A stretch of DNA of 64,000 nt, taken from NCBI GenBank assembly GCA_050951725.1, contig JBMNJO010000019.1, positions 171,472 through 235,471 on the forward strand, written 5' to 3'. This document shows positions 1-9,617 of this stretch, in pieces (position 1 is the first letter of the stretch; each line of letters starts with the position of its first letter). Origin of the DNA: DTU052 sp050951725. Lineage in GTDB: Bacteria > Bacillota > Syntrophomonadia > Syntrophomonadales > DTU052. The translations under genes and the position numbers were made by a program. A model generated the notes under the pieces. It made no database searches. It was given only the letters and a program-made list of their open reading frames with translations, and was not told the DNA's origin.

Positions 1-3000
1 CTGGGGCCATCAGCCCGAAGCACTAATCGGGCAGCGGAAAGCAGCAGCATCTTGTCTTCTTCCGGTATTTGACTTCCATTCACTATAAATACACCGCCTG
101 GCCCGCCACTCTGCCTCTCCAGGCCGTGTTCCACCGCACGCCGCAGGGATTCCCGCAAATCCTCCTGATAACCACTCGCTGATTCGTTAAGAATTACCAG
201 ATCAAAGGAACAACCCATGCGGCGGAGATACTCGTGTCCAGTCAGGAGTCTCACCACAAATTGAATATAAGCCCGGTCTTCGATCCGTACCAGGATAATT
301 GGCAGATCGCCTGACACACCATATGCCCATAGGCTGGACTGGCCCTGAGAATTTACCATTATGCTCTGCTTGTGACGCTTTTTCAGCGGTGGGCGGAATA
401 ACACCCGCCCCGCAAAGGTCTGGAAGTTCTTCGCCTCGTTAGATGTCAGGTGAAGATGGCGGAGTTCAATTTGGCTGCGGTTCCAGGCCAGCTGGAAAGC
501 TCGCTCCACCACCAGACTCCCGGAAAAACGGCTGACGATGTCAATAACGTCCTCCCTGGAATCGGCTACTGCAGTGATTGAGTACAGCTGCACCTGAGCC
601 CCCGGCGCAATGCTTAATCGCCGTCTCATAATGAAAGCCGGATCTGATACTGAGCCAACCGCCCCGCGGAGATGAGTCCTCAATCCCTGTGGGTGGGAAA
701 TCGGACGTCCTCTCCCGATGAAACTGGCCCGGTCAGTTTCATATTCAATCGGACCCAGGGCCGGTCCGGTTACCATCAGAGTATGAGCCGCCCACAGTGA
801 CTTCTCCTCTTCATGACGAGGTTTACGCCAGGCCAGGAGACAAGGGACATCCGCAGCGTATTCCGTTTTGATGAACAGCTTGTTAAAGGCCGGGTGCGCT
901 TTATCGGCCATAGCCGGAGCCAATACCAGTTCGGAGAAAGTGGTCACTTCGATAATCCGAGGCTCATTCCCGGCGTTGGTAAGAGTCAAGCGGCGGACAT
1001 CTGCATTCCATTCCGGAGAGACACATATCTCCAGACTGGTCTGCAAATCCCCATCCACCCGCATGAAAGTGGCCCGGTCAGGTGAAAACTGGATCCGCTG
1101 TTCCTCTGATGGGACCCGGCAGGGGTGGAACGAAGGTGACCAGACCATATCACGGGTGACGTCGCGAATATAGATATAGTTGCCCCAGTTATCAAGAACC
1201 GGATCTTCCCGCCATCGGGAAACCGCCAGGCTGCCATAGCGCATAAAGCCGCTGCCGCTGTTGGTCACCATGGTCGTAAAAGTCCCGTTGGACAGGACAC
1301 AGACCTCAGGCACCAGTGTATCAGCGTCCTGGAACTCACGCATGGCACCGAATTCCACTTCTTTGATCTGAGTCTTGCGGGTATAGCCCATAGCCGGGTG
1401 TTTTATGATCTTCGGCTTGGTGGGGACACGCTCCTGTAATAACAGTTCCGTGGCCTGCACCCGCTTATCGCGGTGAAACCGTTCATAAATCTTCTGTGGC
1501 AGCAGCAAATTGGCCAGGGCCAGCATGCTCATTCCCTGGTGATGCGACATATAGCTCTTGACAATAGCACTGGTCTGGTTTTCGGGGAGACGCTCAGGCG
1601 TAAAGTCCAGGGCCTCATAGAACCCGTACTGACCCAACGCCCCCATTTCCTTCATCTTGTGTAAATCCTTGATCCCTTGCTGTTTGGCAAATGGCAGTCC
1701 CAGTATGGTGGCATACGGTGCCACTACCAGATCCTGCTCCAGTCCGCGCTTGAATCCCAAACCGGGAACACCAAATGCACGGTACTGGTAGTTCATTCGG
1801 TAATCAAAGGCATAGTAGCCGGATTCGGAGATTCCAAAAGGAACCCCCCGCTGATGGGCGTAATCCATTTGGCGCTTAACAATTGCGCGATAGGTCACAT
1901 CCCAGACGGTATCCTGGTAGGTCCGCATGAAGAGCCATGGCATCAGGTACTCAAACATGGTTCCCGACCAGGAAAGCAGGGTCACCCGGCGCCCAACCCT
2001 GGTCATGGTTCTTCCCAGGGCATGCCAGTGAGCCACCGGGACATGGCCCAGGGCTATGGCAATGAAGCTCGAAAGTCTGGCTTCTGAGGCCAGCAGGTCA
2101 TATAGAACCTGGTCATTCTCGCGCAGCGATACGCGGTAACCCAGGTGAAACAGCTTGGTTCTCCGATTATATAGGGGCTTGAAGTCAGTCCCCTCTATCA
2201 AAGCCTCCAAACGGGTCAGCAGTTCCTGGCCCTGCTGTCTCCAATCCCAGGGCTCGCTTACCAGCCTGACCCGGGGACGGTCCTCCGCCACCTCTGCCGT
2301 GTCAGGATTCTCCAATGCTGCATTTTCAACAGCCAATGCGAAATTAAAGGCCTCCTCGGCCACACCGTGGTTTTCAGTCTCACTGTCTGCTTTAAGCCAC
2401 TCGGCCAGACCCTCCTTGACGGCTATTAAACAGCCTGCGAAATTGCCGGAGTCCACTGTTGAAACATAAGGCAGTGGCAGCGGTTCGAGGGTAACCGTAT
2501 CATACCAGTTGTAAAGATGGCCTCTCCACTTTTCCAGGGACTCAATCGTACTGATGGTCCGGTCCAGACGTTCGACCAATCCTGGCGTGTCAATAAATCC
2601 GAAATCCCGTGCCGCCAGGGCACAGGCCAGATAAAGCCCGATATTGGTCGGCGATGTACGGTGAGCTATCCCGTTTGGGGGATCAACCTGAATATTATCC
2701 GGCGGAAGCCAGTTGTCTTTCTCAGTGACGTATTCCTCGAAAAAGTTCCATATCCCACTCGCCAGGCTTCGCAGTTCCTTTTCTTCTTCCGCGGCCAGCG
2801 TGCCCTCAGCTGACTCTGCCGGCTTGTTCAACCACCGAACCGCCAGTGGAGCCATACTCCACAGCAGACAGAGGGCCAATCCAAACTGCATCATACCAGG
2901 AACGGCAGTTGTAACCATTGCCACAGCAAAAATGATTATTAACCCGTAGCCTTCATACATGTGCAGCAGCAACGGGTTGCGTCCACTGCGGTTGCGGCGT

Positions 3001-5732
3001 TCAACCTCAGCCGCACTGATCCACTCCAGCAGGTGACGTTTGGAAATCAAAAGACGATACAAAGTTCTGACAATAGCATCCAGCAGCAGAACACTCTGGA
3101 AAGGCCAGGTAATGACTGTCACCGCGATCTGACCAACCAGGGCCATAAGACTCCGGGGACGTAGGATCAGCCGCCTTAGAGCCCCCAGTTGGCGAATCAA
3201 TGGCAGCGAAAGGGTGGCAACAATAAATACCGCCCAGCGCCATGGTGAGCCGGGTAAAACGGATAAGCCCAAGAGGAGTACCAAAAACTGTACCGGCAGC
3301 AGTAAACTGTGTCTCAGGTTATCAAACATCTGCCACCGGACCAGGGGTGAAAGGTCGACGGGCATGAGCCGTCCCCGGCGGTCATGAACCTGGCGCAGCA
3401 GCCACGGAATCAACTGCCAATCACCGCGTACCCAGCGGTGCAGTCTCTTCTGATAAGAGTTGAATGTGGACGGGTATTCATCGATCAGTTCGATGTCCGA
3501 CAAAAGCCCGGCCCGCAGAAAACCGCCTTCCAGCAGGTCATGGCTCAGCACCCGGTTCTCGGGGATACGTTCGCACAGGATCTCGGCAAACGTATTCACA
3601 TCAAAAATGCCCTTACCGGTAAAAATCCCCTGACCCAAACCGTCCTGATACGGGTCGGATAACGCAAAGGTATAAGGATCAATCCCCGGGTCTGCCGAAT
3701 ACAAAGATGCAAACCGGGAACGCAGGGCTGACTTGTGGCTGATGCTTATACAGGGCTGGAGAACGCCATATCCCTCAATGACGCGGGTCCTGGTCTTATT
3801 TAACCGCGGGCGGTTGTAGGGCAGGTGCATCGCACCCACCATCCGGCGTGCGCTCTCTATCGGCAGCTGAGTATCCGCGTCCAGGGTGATAACATACCGT
3901 ATATGCGACAGGATGCCTGGATCGCCCACCACCAACTCACAGGTAGTATCAGTCCTGCCTTTCAGCAATTCAACCAGTTCCACCAGGGCCCCCCGTTTGC
4001 GCTCCCACCCCATCCAGACGCCCTCGGAGTCGTTCCAGGTCCTGCGGCGCTGAAATAGACTGAAGGTGCTTCCGCCCGGAGTCCCATAAGTACGATTAAG
4101 TGCCTCGATGTTGGTGCGAGCCGCCTCATTAACTTCATAATCCCTCGGAGAAGATTCCACATCTGAGTCAGTAAGATCGACCAGGAGAGCAAAGTGGAGG
4201 TTTGCATCCCGGTTGGCCAGGTAGTGCAGTTCCAGACGGCTTACCAGGGTCTGAACCTCCCTGACGGTGGACCAGATTACCGGAATTACAACCAGGGTGG
4301 TGGCTTCAGATGGAATCCCCCGTGAAAAATCGTATTTTAGCAAAGGCTGCGGCCTCTTAACGCACTCGATTAACCAATGGGTCGCAGTAACCGCCCACTC
4401 ACTGGCTGGCAGCAAGGCCGCCAGCAGGATAGCTGCCCATTGCCAGGCAGTAATGGTTCCCCCTCCAATTATCCAACCGGCGAACCCAAAGAGTGCGATG
4501 ACCAGGAATACTGCCAGGGTTAAGAAATACGACCTCGTTGCATGACCTGAAACCTGTACTTCCGGCAGGTAACCGGGGGTGCCGCATATCTTCATGGCCT
4601 GCTGTAGTTCCTTGATACCCTCCGGTTCCAAGAGGTAATAGGGGACAAATGAAGAACGTGGCAAAGGCTTGCAGTTCTCCTGGCTCTCTGTTCCCTTGTC
4701 GCAAGGTGCCTGCTCCTTAACTACCCGCTCATACTCCTGATCCGAAAGCATAACTGCATGCTTGGCGACCAGAGTCTCCGGCACCCGCAGCCGGCGGGCG
4801 AGTTTTTCGACTCTCCGCCGCAGTACATCACGGCTGGAAAAGTCAAGCTGGGGGTAAATGCCAGCCGCTTCTTCGCCAAGAATCTGTTCCACCATGGAGA
4901 TCTGTTCAAACCGGTCCTGCCAGTTCCAACGCGAGATATTCCGCAGGCTCTGAACGAGGTTTCCAGTTGTTACCTGATGAGCCGCCTGAAGCTGATACTC
5001 GTAGGATACGATCTGATCGAGACTCTCCGGGCCATCATCCAGCTTGCACACCAGCCATTCGCGCACCATCAGCGAATCATCAGCCCGCTCCCGCAGGTGC
5101 CTGATCAGGTGGACGATCATGGAGCCGGAGAGAGGCATCTCCTGACCTGCTTCATCAAGTGCGGTCTTAAGGACATCCGGATTAATGTTTGAAGAATCAA
5201 TCCGTGCCAGCAGCTTTTCAGCAAACGTACATACCTCGCGCCGCTGGCGGACCTGTTCCGTGACCCGGGCCAGGTGTCTGATCAGGGCCACCCTGATCAT
5301 GAGCGGGATGGCCCACGCCTCAACAATGTTCAAAACGGATACCTGCTGGTAGGAGTTGATATAAGTGGTCAGCGAATCCTCGTCCAGATTGCCATCAACA
5401 TGCTGAAGATAGTCAGCGCAGATCGCCAGAATCCTTTTCTCGCCTGTCTTGCGCAGGTTAGGCAGGTTCTTCAGGAATGAACGGGTGAGCTGCTGTCTGA
5501 CAACCAGCACCTGTTCTTCAACGAAATCCGCGTTGTCGAGCAGCCACTCCTCCGCTGGCTGCGAACAACTGGCAGAGCCATCCTGAAGGATTTGCAAGAA
5601 CGCACGTAGGCTCTTGACATCCTGGTTGAAATCTCGCCATAGGCGTTGTGATGGCCAACTGCTGATATATGGATCATGTGTGAGTGCTAGTTCATGAGCC
5701 TTCTGTCTAAGCTGTTCAGTATTTAAAATCAT
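1..5732 (-). CDS. Cyclic beta-1,2-glucan synthase-like GT84/glycoamylase/GH94 protein, C-terminus cut by window edge
   Basis: Large membrane glycan synthase of the NdvB/cyclic beta-1,2-glucan synthase type. It reads leftward off the window, so about 1,910 residues are present and the C-terminus is missing; full-length relatives exceed 2,500. One frame stays open throughout. Seen in order: a helical N-terminal region; two membrane helices near residues 398-450; a glycosyltransferase block with HFALLVDLTDSD near 510, DADTQLP near 614 and HRWVRGDWQLIP near 766; more membrane helices about 800-970; a glycoamylase-like domain with GISESGYYAFDY near 1300; and the start of a GH94-like beta-sandwich near 1495. 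Known members build a cyclic glucan from UDP-glucose and trim it by phosphorolysis; the product here is inferred. The ATG at 5732 has GGAGA just upstream and an in-frame stop further upstream. Confidence 0.85.
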   Translation of the reverse strand, partial: MILNTEQLRQKAHELALTHDPYISSWPSQRLWRDFNQDVKSLRAFLQILQDGSASCSQPAEEWLLDNADFVEEQVLVVRQQLTRSFLKNLPNLRKTGEKRILAICADYLQHVDGNLDEDSLTTYINSYQQVSVLNIVEAWAIPLMIRVALIRHLARVTEQVRQRREVCTFAEKLLARIDSSNINPDVLKTALDEAGQEMPLSGSMIVHLIRHLRERADDSLMVREWLVCKLDDGPESLDQIVSYEYQLQAAHQVTTGNLVQSLRNISRWNWQDRFEQISMVEQILGEEAAGIYPQLDFSSRDVLRRRVEKLARRLRVPETLVAKHAVMLSDQEYERVVKEQAPCDKGTESQENCKPLPRSSFVPYYLLEPEGIKELQQAMKICGTPGYLPEVQVSGHATRSYFLTLAVFLVIALFGFAGWIIGGGTITAWQWAAILLAALLPASEWAVTATHWLIECVKRPQPLLKYDFSRGIPSEATTLVVIPVIWSTVREVQTLVSRLELHYLANRDANLHFALLVDLTDSDVESSPRDYEVNEAARTNIEALNRTYGTPGGSTFSLFQRRRTWNDSEGVWMGWERKRGALVELVELLKGRTDTTCELVVGDPGILSHIRYVITLDADTQLPIESARRMVGAMHLPYNRPRLNKTRTRVIEGYGVLQPCISISHKSALRSRFASLYSADPGIDPYTFALSDPYQDGLGQGIFTGKGIFDVNTFAEILCERIPENRVLSHDLLEGGFLRAGLLSDIELIDEYPSTFNSYQKRLHRWVRGDWQLIPWLLRQVHDRRGRLMPVDLSPLVRWQMFDNLRHSLLLPVQFLVLLLGLSVLPGSPWRWAVFIVATLSLPLIRQLGALRRLILRPRSLMALVGQIAVTVITWPFQSVLLLDAIVRTLYRLLISKRHLLEWISAAEVERRNRSGRNPLLLHMYEGYGLIIIFAVAMVTTAVPGMMQFGLALCLLWSMAPLAVRWLNKPAESAEGTLAAEEEKELRSLASGIWNFFEEYVTEKDNWLPPDNIQVDPPNGIAHRTSPTNIGLYLACALAARDFGFIDTPGLVERLDRTISTIESLEKWRGHLYNWYDTVTLEPLPLPYVSTVDSGNFAGCLIAVKEGLAEWLKADSETENHGVAEEAFNFALAVENAALENPDTAEVAEDRPRVRLVSEPWDWRQQGQELLTRLEALIEGTDFKPLYNRRTKLFHLGYRVSLRENDQVLYDLLASEARLSSFIAIALGHVPVAHWHALGRTMTRVGRRVTLLSWSGTMFEYLMPWLFMRTYQDTVWDVTYRAIVKRQMDYAHQRGVPFGISESGYYAFDYRMNYQYRAFGVPGLGFKRGLEQDLVVAPYATILGLPFAKQQGIKDLHKMKEMGALGQYGFYEALDFTPERLPENQTSAIVKSYMSHHQGMSMLALANLLLPQKIYERFHRDKRVQATELLLQERVPTKPKIIKHPAMGYTRKTQIKEVEFGAMREFQDADTLVPEVCVLSNGTFTTMVTNSGSGFMRYGSLAVSRWREDPVLDNWGNYIYIRDVTRDMVWSPSFHPCRVPSEEQRIQFSPDRATFMRVDGDLQTSLEICVSPEWNADVRRLTLTNAGNEPRIIEVTTFSELVLAPAMADKAHPAFNKLFIKTEYAADVPCLLAWRKPRHEEEKSLWAAHTLMVTGPALGPIEYETDRASFIGRGRPISHPQGLRTHLRGAVGSVSDPAFIMRRRLSIAPGAQVQLYSITAVADSREDVIDIVSRFSGSLVVERAFQLAWNRSQIELRHLHLTSNEAKNFQTFAGRVLFRPPLKKRHKQSIMVNSQGQSSLWAYGVSGDLPIILVRIEDRAYIQFVVRLLTGHEYLRRMGCSFDLVILNESASGYQEDLRESLRRAVEHGLERQSGGPGGVFIVNGSQIPEEDKMLLLSAARLVLRADGP

Positions 5733-5952
5733 GATTCTCCAATATCTGCCATGTAATGAAATAGAAAGGAGTTACAAACAGTTAAAATATTCCCCTTTTG
5801 ACCGCCGATTATAAACGATCTTTTTTGAAAGCAGATATCAGCTGTATGCAGGGTGATTAAGATGTGGTGATTTGGAAATCAGGCGGATAGGTATCCGACC
5901 CATCTTTCACGCCGCCTGATGAGGTGTGTTTCTTACCAGGAAAAGGCATCAC

Positions 5953-5986
5953 AAAGGCGTCCGGCAAGGAAAACCGGACGCCCTTT
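5953..5986 (-). terminator. Rho-independent terminator for the CoA-transferase gene
   Basis: Nine-base-pair GC stem (GGCGTCCGG with CCGGACGCC) flanked by AAA and TTT, so it could work in both directions. It lies downstream of the leftward gene ending at 6181, with a mobile-element relic between them. Confidence 0.6.
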
Positions 5987-5987
5987 A

Positions 5988-6175
5988 ATGATTCTGCCCG
6001 GATGCGAAACCGTAACGCTGGTACGCGTCGGTTGACGCAGCATGGCAGCAACACCCTGCAAAGGCGAACGACGAATGGGGGCGAAACCCATTCGTCGTGA
6101 TACAAGCTCATGCGAAGTCGGGCGGCTAACACTTATGCATTCAAACTGCCGAATTATAACCTTTACAGGGTCTTA
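5988..6175 (+). mobile_element. MITE family copy A (short form)
   Basis: Shares the core CGGTTGACGCAGCATGGCAG and the right-end block TTATGCATTCAAAC with the complete copy at 22814-23085. It lacks the central part found there. In its place is a 12-bp hairpin, ACGACGAATGGG (6068-6079) with CCCATTCGTCGT (6087-6098). Ends are approximate because the terminal repeats have decayed. The rest of the gap 5733-5952 holds no convincing gene. Confidence 0.7.
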
Positions 6176-6180
6176 GTTTA

Positions 6181-7530
6181 CTAAGCTATCTTGTTTGAGG
6201 GTAACCAGATCCGCATACGATCAGCTTCTTTAATCAGCTCATCGCGGAAGTCCGGATGAGCGATGGAGATAAGCCTTTCTGCCCGCTGCCAGGTGGAGGC
6301 CCCTTTCAGGTCGACCATACCGTACTCGGTGCAGACCTTGTGCACCGACCAGCGGGGCAGGGTAACAATTGTACCAGGGCCCAGGGTGGGAACGATCCGG
6401 GAAACCACTGAGCCATCTTTTCTTTTCGCGGTTGAGGACATGGCGATGATAGACTTCCCGCCCTCGGACATATAGGCAGCCTTGGCAAAGTCCCATTGAC
6501 CACCAGTACCACTGATTTGCCGTCCATTGGCCGATTCGGAAGATACCTGGGAGAACAAGTCGACTTCCAGACAGTTGTTGATCGAAATCAGGTTCGGGTT
6601 TTGGGAGGCAATCGCCGGGTCGTTGATATATGATGCCGGGCTGATACAGCATAACGGGTTAAGATGGACAAAATCATAAAGCCGTTGAGTGCCCAGAGCA
6701 AAGGTATAGGCCATTTTGCCGGGGTCGGTAACCTTACGGGAACCATCGATGCAGCCGGCTTCGAACATGTCCACATAGGAGTCAGCCAGCATCTCAGTAT
6801 GGACACCCAGGTGTTTAATCCCGGATTCCGCAATCATTTGACCGATGGTGTTGGGCAGGCCGCCGATTCCCAGTTGGATGCAGCATCCATCGTGAATCTC
6901 TTTTATTATATGTGAGGCAATGGTTTTGTCAGTTTCGGTGGCAACCGCCGGTTTGACCTCAATCAGCGGAAATCCGGTGTTCTCCACTATATAATCGACC
7001 TCGGAGATATGACATGATTCATCCCTGCCAATAGCGACGGGCATAAGCGGGTTAACCTCAACCAGGACTTTTTTGGAATACTTGACAATGGTGTGGACAC
7101 TGTTGGCCTGCGGGCCGAAGCTGAAATAACCATACTTATTCATGGGGGCTACCTGCAGCATACCTACATCCGGTTGAATGTGCCCGGTCTTGTAATAGTG
7201 CGATCTCTCGTGGAAAGCCACCGGGTTAAAATTACACAGGTTTTTATCATGCAGCTTGCGCTCGTAGGCGCTCATATGCCAGCTGCTGTAAATGAAATGC
7301 CTGCGCTCCGGATCCTGCTCGACACAGACGACTGGCCTTTGACTTGAAGCACCCCGTATATGAACATTGGTTAGTTCTTCTTTGCGGGCAGCTAGGGCCT
7401 GGTCCAGCAAGTAAGGCTGGCCGTTAAAACTGCTCCAATCAATCTGGTCGCCTGATTTGACCACTTTAACTGCTTCTTCTGGAGTTACTAGTTTTTTGTT
7501 GTACTCTTCCTGCAGCGTCACGATCCACAC
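6181..7530 (-). CDS. Acetyl-CoA hydrolase/transferase family CoA-transferase (4-hydroxybutyrate/butyrate:acetate type)
   Basis: Class I CoA-transferase of the Cat1/Cat2/4-hydroxybutyrate CoA-transferase group, which moves CoA between short-chain acyl-CoA and a free acid, often acetate. The protein has 449 residues, normal for the family. Visible signatures are GIGGLPNTIG, then LGVHTEMLAD, whose Glu246 fits the catalytic glutamate that forms the glutamyl-CoA intermediate, and the C-terminal SIAHPDFRDELIKEADR. The start at 7530 is GTG; a second GTG three codons in is also possible. The exact acyl substrate cannot be read from the sequence. A paralogue lies at 18112-19440. It is cytoplasmic and probably serves fermentation or acid activation. 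Confidence 0.88.
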   Translation of the reverse strand: MWIVTLQEEYNKKLVTPEEAVKVVKSGDQIDWSSFNGQPYLLDQALAARKEELTNVHIRGASSQRPVVCVEQDPERRHFIYSSWHMSAYERKLHDKNLCNFNPVAFHERSHYYKTGHIQPDVGMLQVAPMNKYGYFSFGPQANSVHTIVKYSKKVLVEVNPLMPVAIGRDESCHISEVDYIVENTGFPLIEVKPAVATETDKTIASHIIKEIHDGCCIQLGIGGLPNTIGQMIAESGIKHLGVHTEMLADSYVDMFEAGCIDGSRKVTDPGKMAYTFALGTQRLYDFVHLNPLCCISPASYINDPAIASQNPNLISINNCLEVDLFSQVSSESANGRQISGTGGQWDFAKAAYMSEGGKSIIAMSSTAKRKDGSVVSRIVPTLGPGTIVTLPRWSVHKVCTEYGMVDLKGASTWQRAERLISIAHPDFRDELIKEADRMRIWLPSNKIA

Positions 7531-8154
7531 TACCCTTCTGATTTTACTCTAATTATACAAGTTTCGTGCGGATGCGGAAACAACCGACAACTGTCAACAG
7601 TCAACCGCGTGCTCGATGCAGCCATTCATGTTCATTCAACCGGAGATTGCTTTAAAGGAACGGTGTAATCAAAGGTGCCGTTAATCCCGAATATGCTTAT
7701 ACTGCGCTCGGGAAAGGCATTAAAGACTGGTGGAGTAATAAGGCCCAGAACATATTGGATCATCCATCTTGATTTTCTGCAGCGAATTTCCGAAGCTATC
7801 TCGAAATAGTGAAAAAAAATACACTTTCATAGGCAATTTGTTTAAATTGGCGTGTTGTCCATTGATTCGTAATACTGCTATAGTATTAATAAGTACATGT
7901 CGTAACATTGAATGTAGTGTCGTTTTGTGTATTGAAAGCTGGTGACCCTTCCGTGGGATCTATTCTTAAACCCTTGGGGATAACCGGGACGCAGACACTT
8001 CTTTATGCCGAGCGAAGAAGACTACTCGACTTGTGCCAAATGTCATTTCTCACTCCTTGTATTTTTTCCACCAGGGTACAAAATAATTATTACCACCATT
8101 ATCCTTTGAGGTCTTTGCGAGCTTGGAAAAATCTGCTTGTAAAGGAGGTGAATA
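7531..8154. other. Gene-free stretch between two divergent genes
   Basis: About 620 bp between the leftward CoA-transferase and the rightward phosphotriesterase-like gene. Short open frames on both strands lack ribosome sites and recognisable protein sequence. Promoters for both genes are expected here, but I could not place a convincing -35/-10 pair. Confidence 0.5.
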
Positions 8155-8190
8155 TTGGCTAAGATGGCCATTTTCTCTAAATATCTTTAA
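8155..8190 (+). CDS. Possible 11-codon leader peptide
   Basis: A near-consensus ribosome site, AAAGGAGGTGAATA (8141-8154), sits directly before TTG, which opens the frame MAKMAIFSKYL and then stop. The frame ends 21 nt before the ATG of the phosphotriesterase-like gene and about 10 nt before that gene's own GGAGG. Either translation of this mini-gene couples to the next gene, or it is the start of a decayed gene. No attenuator hairpin was seen between them. Confidence 0.3.
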   Translation: MAKMAIFSKYL

Positions 8191-8211
8191 TTTAAGAATG
8201 GAGGATGTATG

Positions 8212-9195
8212 ATGTCGAAAATGGTTAACACGGTAACTGGCCCTGTATCGTCTGATTCTCTTGGTAAGACCTACATTCACGAACACCTGCTATTTGGTTA
8301 TCCCGGATTCCAGGGAGACTTCAGTGTGGCACCTTTTAATCGGGAAGAAGCATTGAAAGCCTGTATTGACACCATCAAACCCCTGGTCGAACAGTATGGA
8401 TTAAAGACCGCTGTTGACGCTACTCCCAACGAATGCGGCCGTGATGTACTGTTCATGAAAGAGGTCTCAGAAAAGACCGGGTGTAACATTATCGCTTCCA
8501 GTGGCTACTATTACGAAGGTGAGGGCGCACCCGCCTATTTCAAATCGAGATCCGGCCTGACAGACATTGTACCCGAAATCTATGAGATGATGAAGATGGA
8601 AACCACGGTTGGTATTGAGGGAACGGGAATTAAGGCCGGGGTCTTCAAACTGGCTTCCAGCAAAGACGTCATCACCGATTATGAAAAAGCCTTCTTCATG
8701 GCTGCTGCCAAGGTCTCATCAGAAGAAGGAATCCCCATTATAACCCACACCCAGGAAGGTACTATGGGACCCGAACAGGCCGATTTACTCATTGCCAACG
8801 GTGCTGATCCCAAGCGCATAAACATTGGTCACATGGGTGGCAGCACTGATATCCAGTACCACCTGAACACCCTGGCCAAAGGGGTTTACATCTCTCTTGA
8901 CCGGTTTGGCCTGCAGCAACTGGCAGGATGCCCGGCTGACTCCACCCGGGAAATGGTTATTGCCGCCCTCTGTGCTGCTGGTTACGCAGACCGGATCATG
9001 CTGGGTCATGACGCCATCATTGTTTGGAAAGGTAGACCACTGCCCCTGCCCGAGGCAGCGATGCCATTGGTTGCCGACTGGCATTGGGGCCATATCCTGA
9101 AAGACGTAGTCCCCAATCTTAAGAAACTGGGCGTCAGCGACGAGCAGATTAATATGATGCTGGTGGAAAACCCCAAGAGGTTCTTCGGCTACTAA
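8212..9195 (+). CDS. Phosphotriesterase family metal-dependent hydrolase
   Basis: Amidohydrolase-superfamily protein of the phosphotriesterase (PTE/PHP) group, about 327 residues. The binuclear metal site is complete: His23 and His25 in HEH, Lys146 in GVFKLAS as the expected carbamylated bridge, His179 in ITHTQEG, His207 in IGHMGG and Asp267 in LGHDAI. Family members include lactonases and esterases as well as organophosphate hydrolases, so the natural substrate is open; a lactone linked to hydroxy-acid metabolism would suit the neighbouring CoA-transferase and acyl-CoA ligase. Two ATGs are adjacent (8209, 8212); the second is better spaced from GGAGG at 8200-8204. Confidence 0.85.
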   Translation: MSKMVNTVTGPVSSDSLGKTYIHEHLLFGYPGFQGDFSVAPFNREEALKACIDTIKPLVEQYGLKTAVDATPNECGRDVLFMKEVSEKTGCNIIASSGYYYEGEGAPAYFKSRSGLTDIVPEIYEMMKMETTVGIEGTGIKAGVFKLASSKDVITDYEKAFFMAAAKVSSEEGIPIITHTQEGTMGPEQADLLIANGADPKRINIGHMGGSTDIQYHLNTLAKGVYISLDRFGLQQLAGCPADSTREMVIAALCAAGYADRIMLGHDAIIVWKGRPLPLPEAAMPLVADWHWGHILKDVVPNLKKLGVSDEQINMMLVENPKRFFGY

Positions 9196-9617
9196 GCAAT
9201 TCTCAATCCTAAGGTGTTTTGTTGCAGCCTAATAAACCGGGGAATGCTTCCTTCAGCCGCAAACCACGGATGCCAATTGACGATCAGATCAGGTTTTGGT
9301 TCCAGTTTATCGATTAAAACTGTTCCCATTCGGCAGGCACCAAAGGCTATGGGCGATTCCATGGCGGCGGATCACCGACTATGGAACAGACTGCGATAAC
9401 AACTCAGTATGATGTCAAGTCGAGGAAAGAAAAACGTCAGAAGACTGGCGGGAAGGGACCTTCGGAAAATAGTAGTGTCGGATGAACAGGTGAAGAAGGT
9501 CACTTCGCGTGCTTTGCCTTCTTAGTTACCCGCTGTACAGCCAACGTTCCTACTATCGGATGTTGACTGATAAATAATTAGTTGGACGTTGATGGAAGCA
9601 AGAAGGAGACGTGAGCT
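9196..9617. other. Gene-free stretch
   Basis: About 420 bp between the phosphotriesterase-like gene and the acyl-CoA ligase. A few open frames of up to about 60 codons have no ribosome site and no recognisable product. No clear terminator hairpin or strong promoter was found by eye. Confidence 0.5.

Noticed and set aside
7660..7775. Possible gene fragment reading EYAYTALGKGIKDWWSNKAQN
   Set aside because: Stops occur on both sides with no start codon or ribosome site, and I recognise no family. It could be a relic, but there is not enough to annotate.
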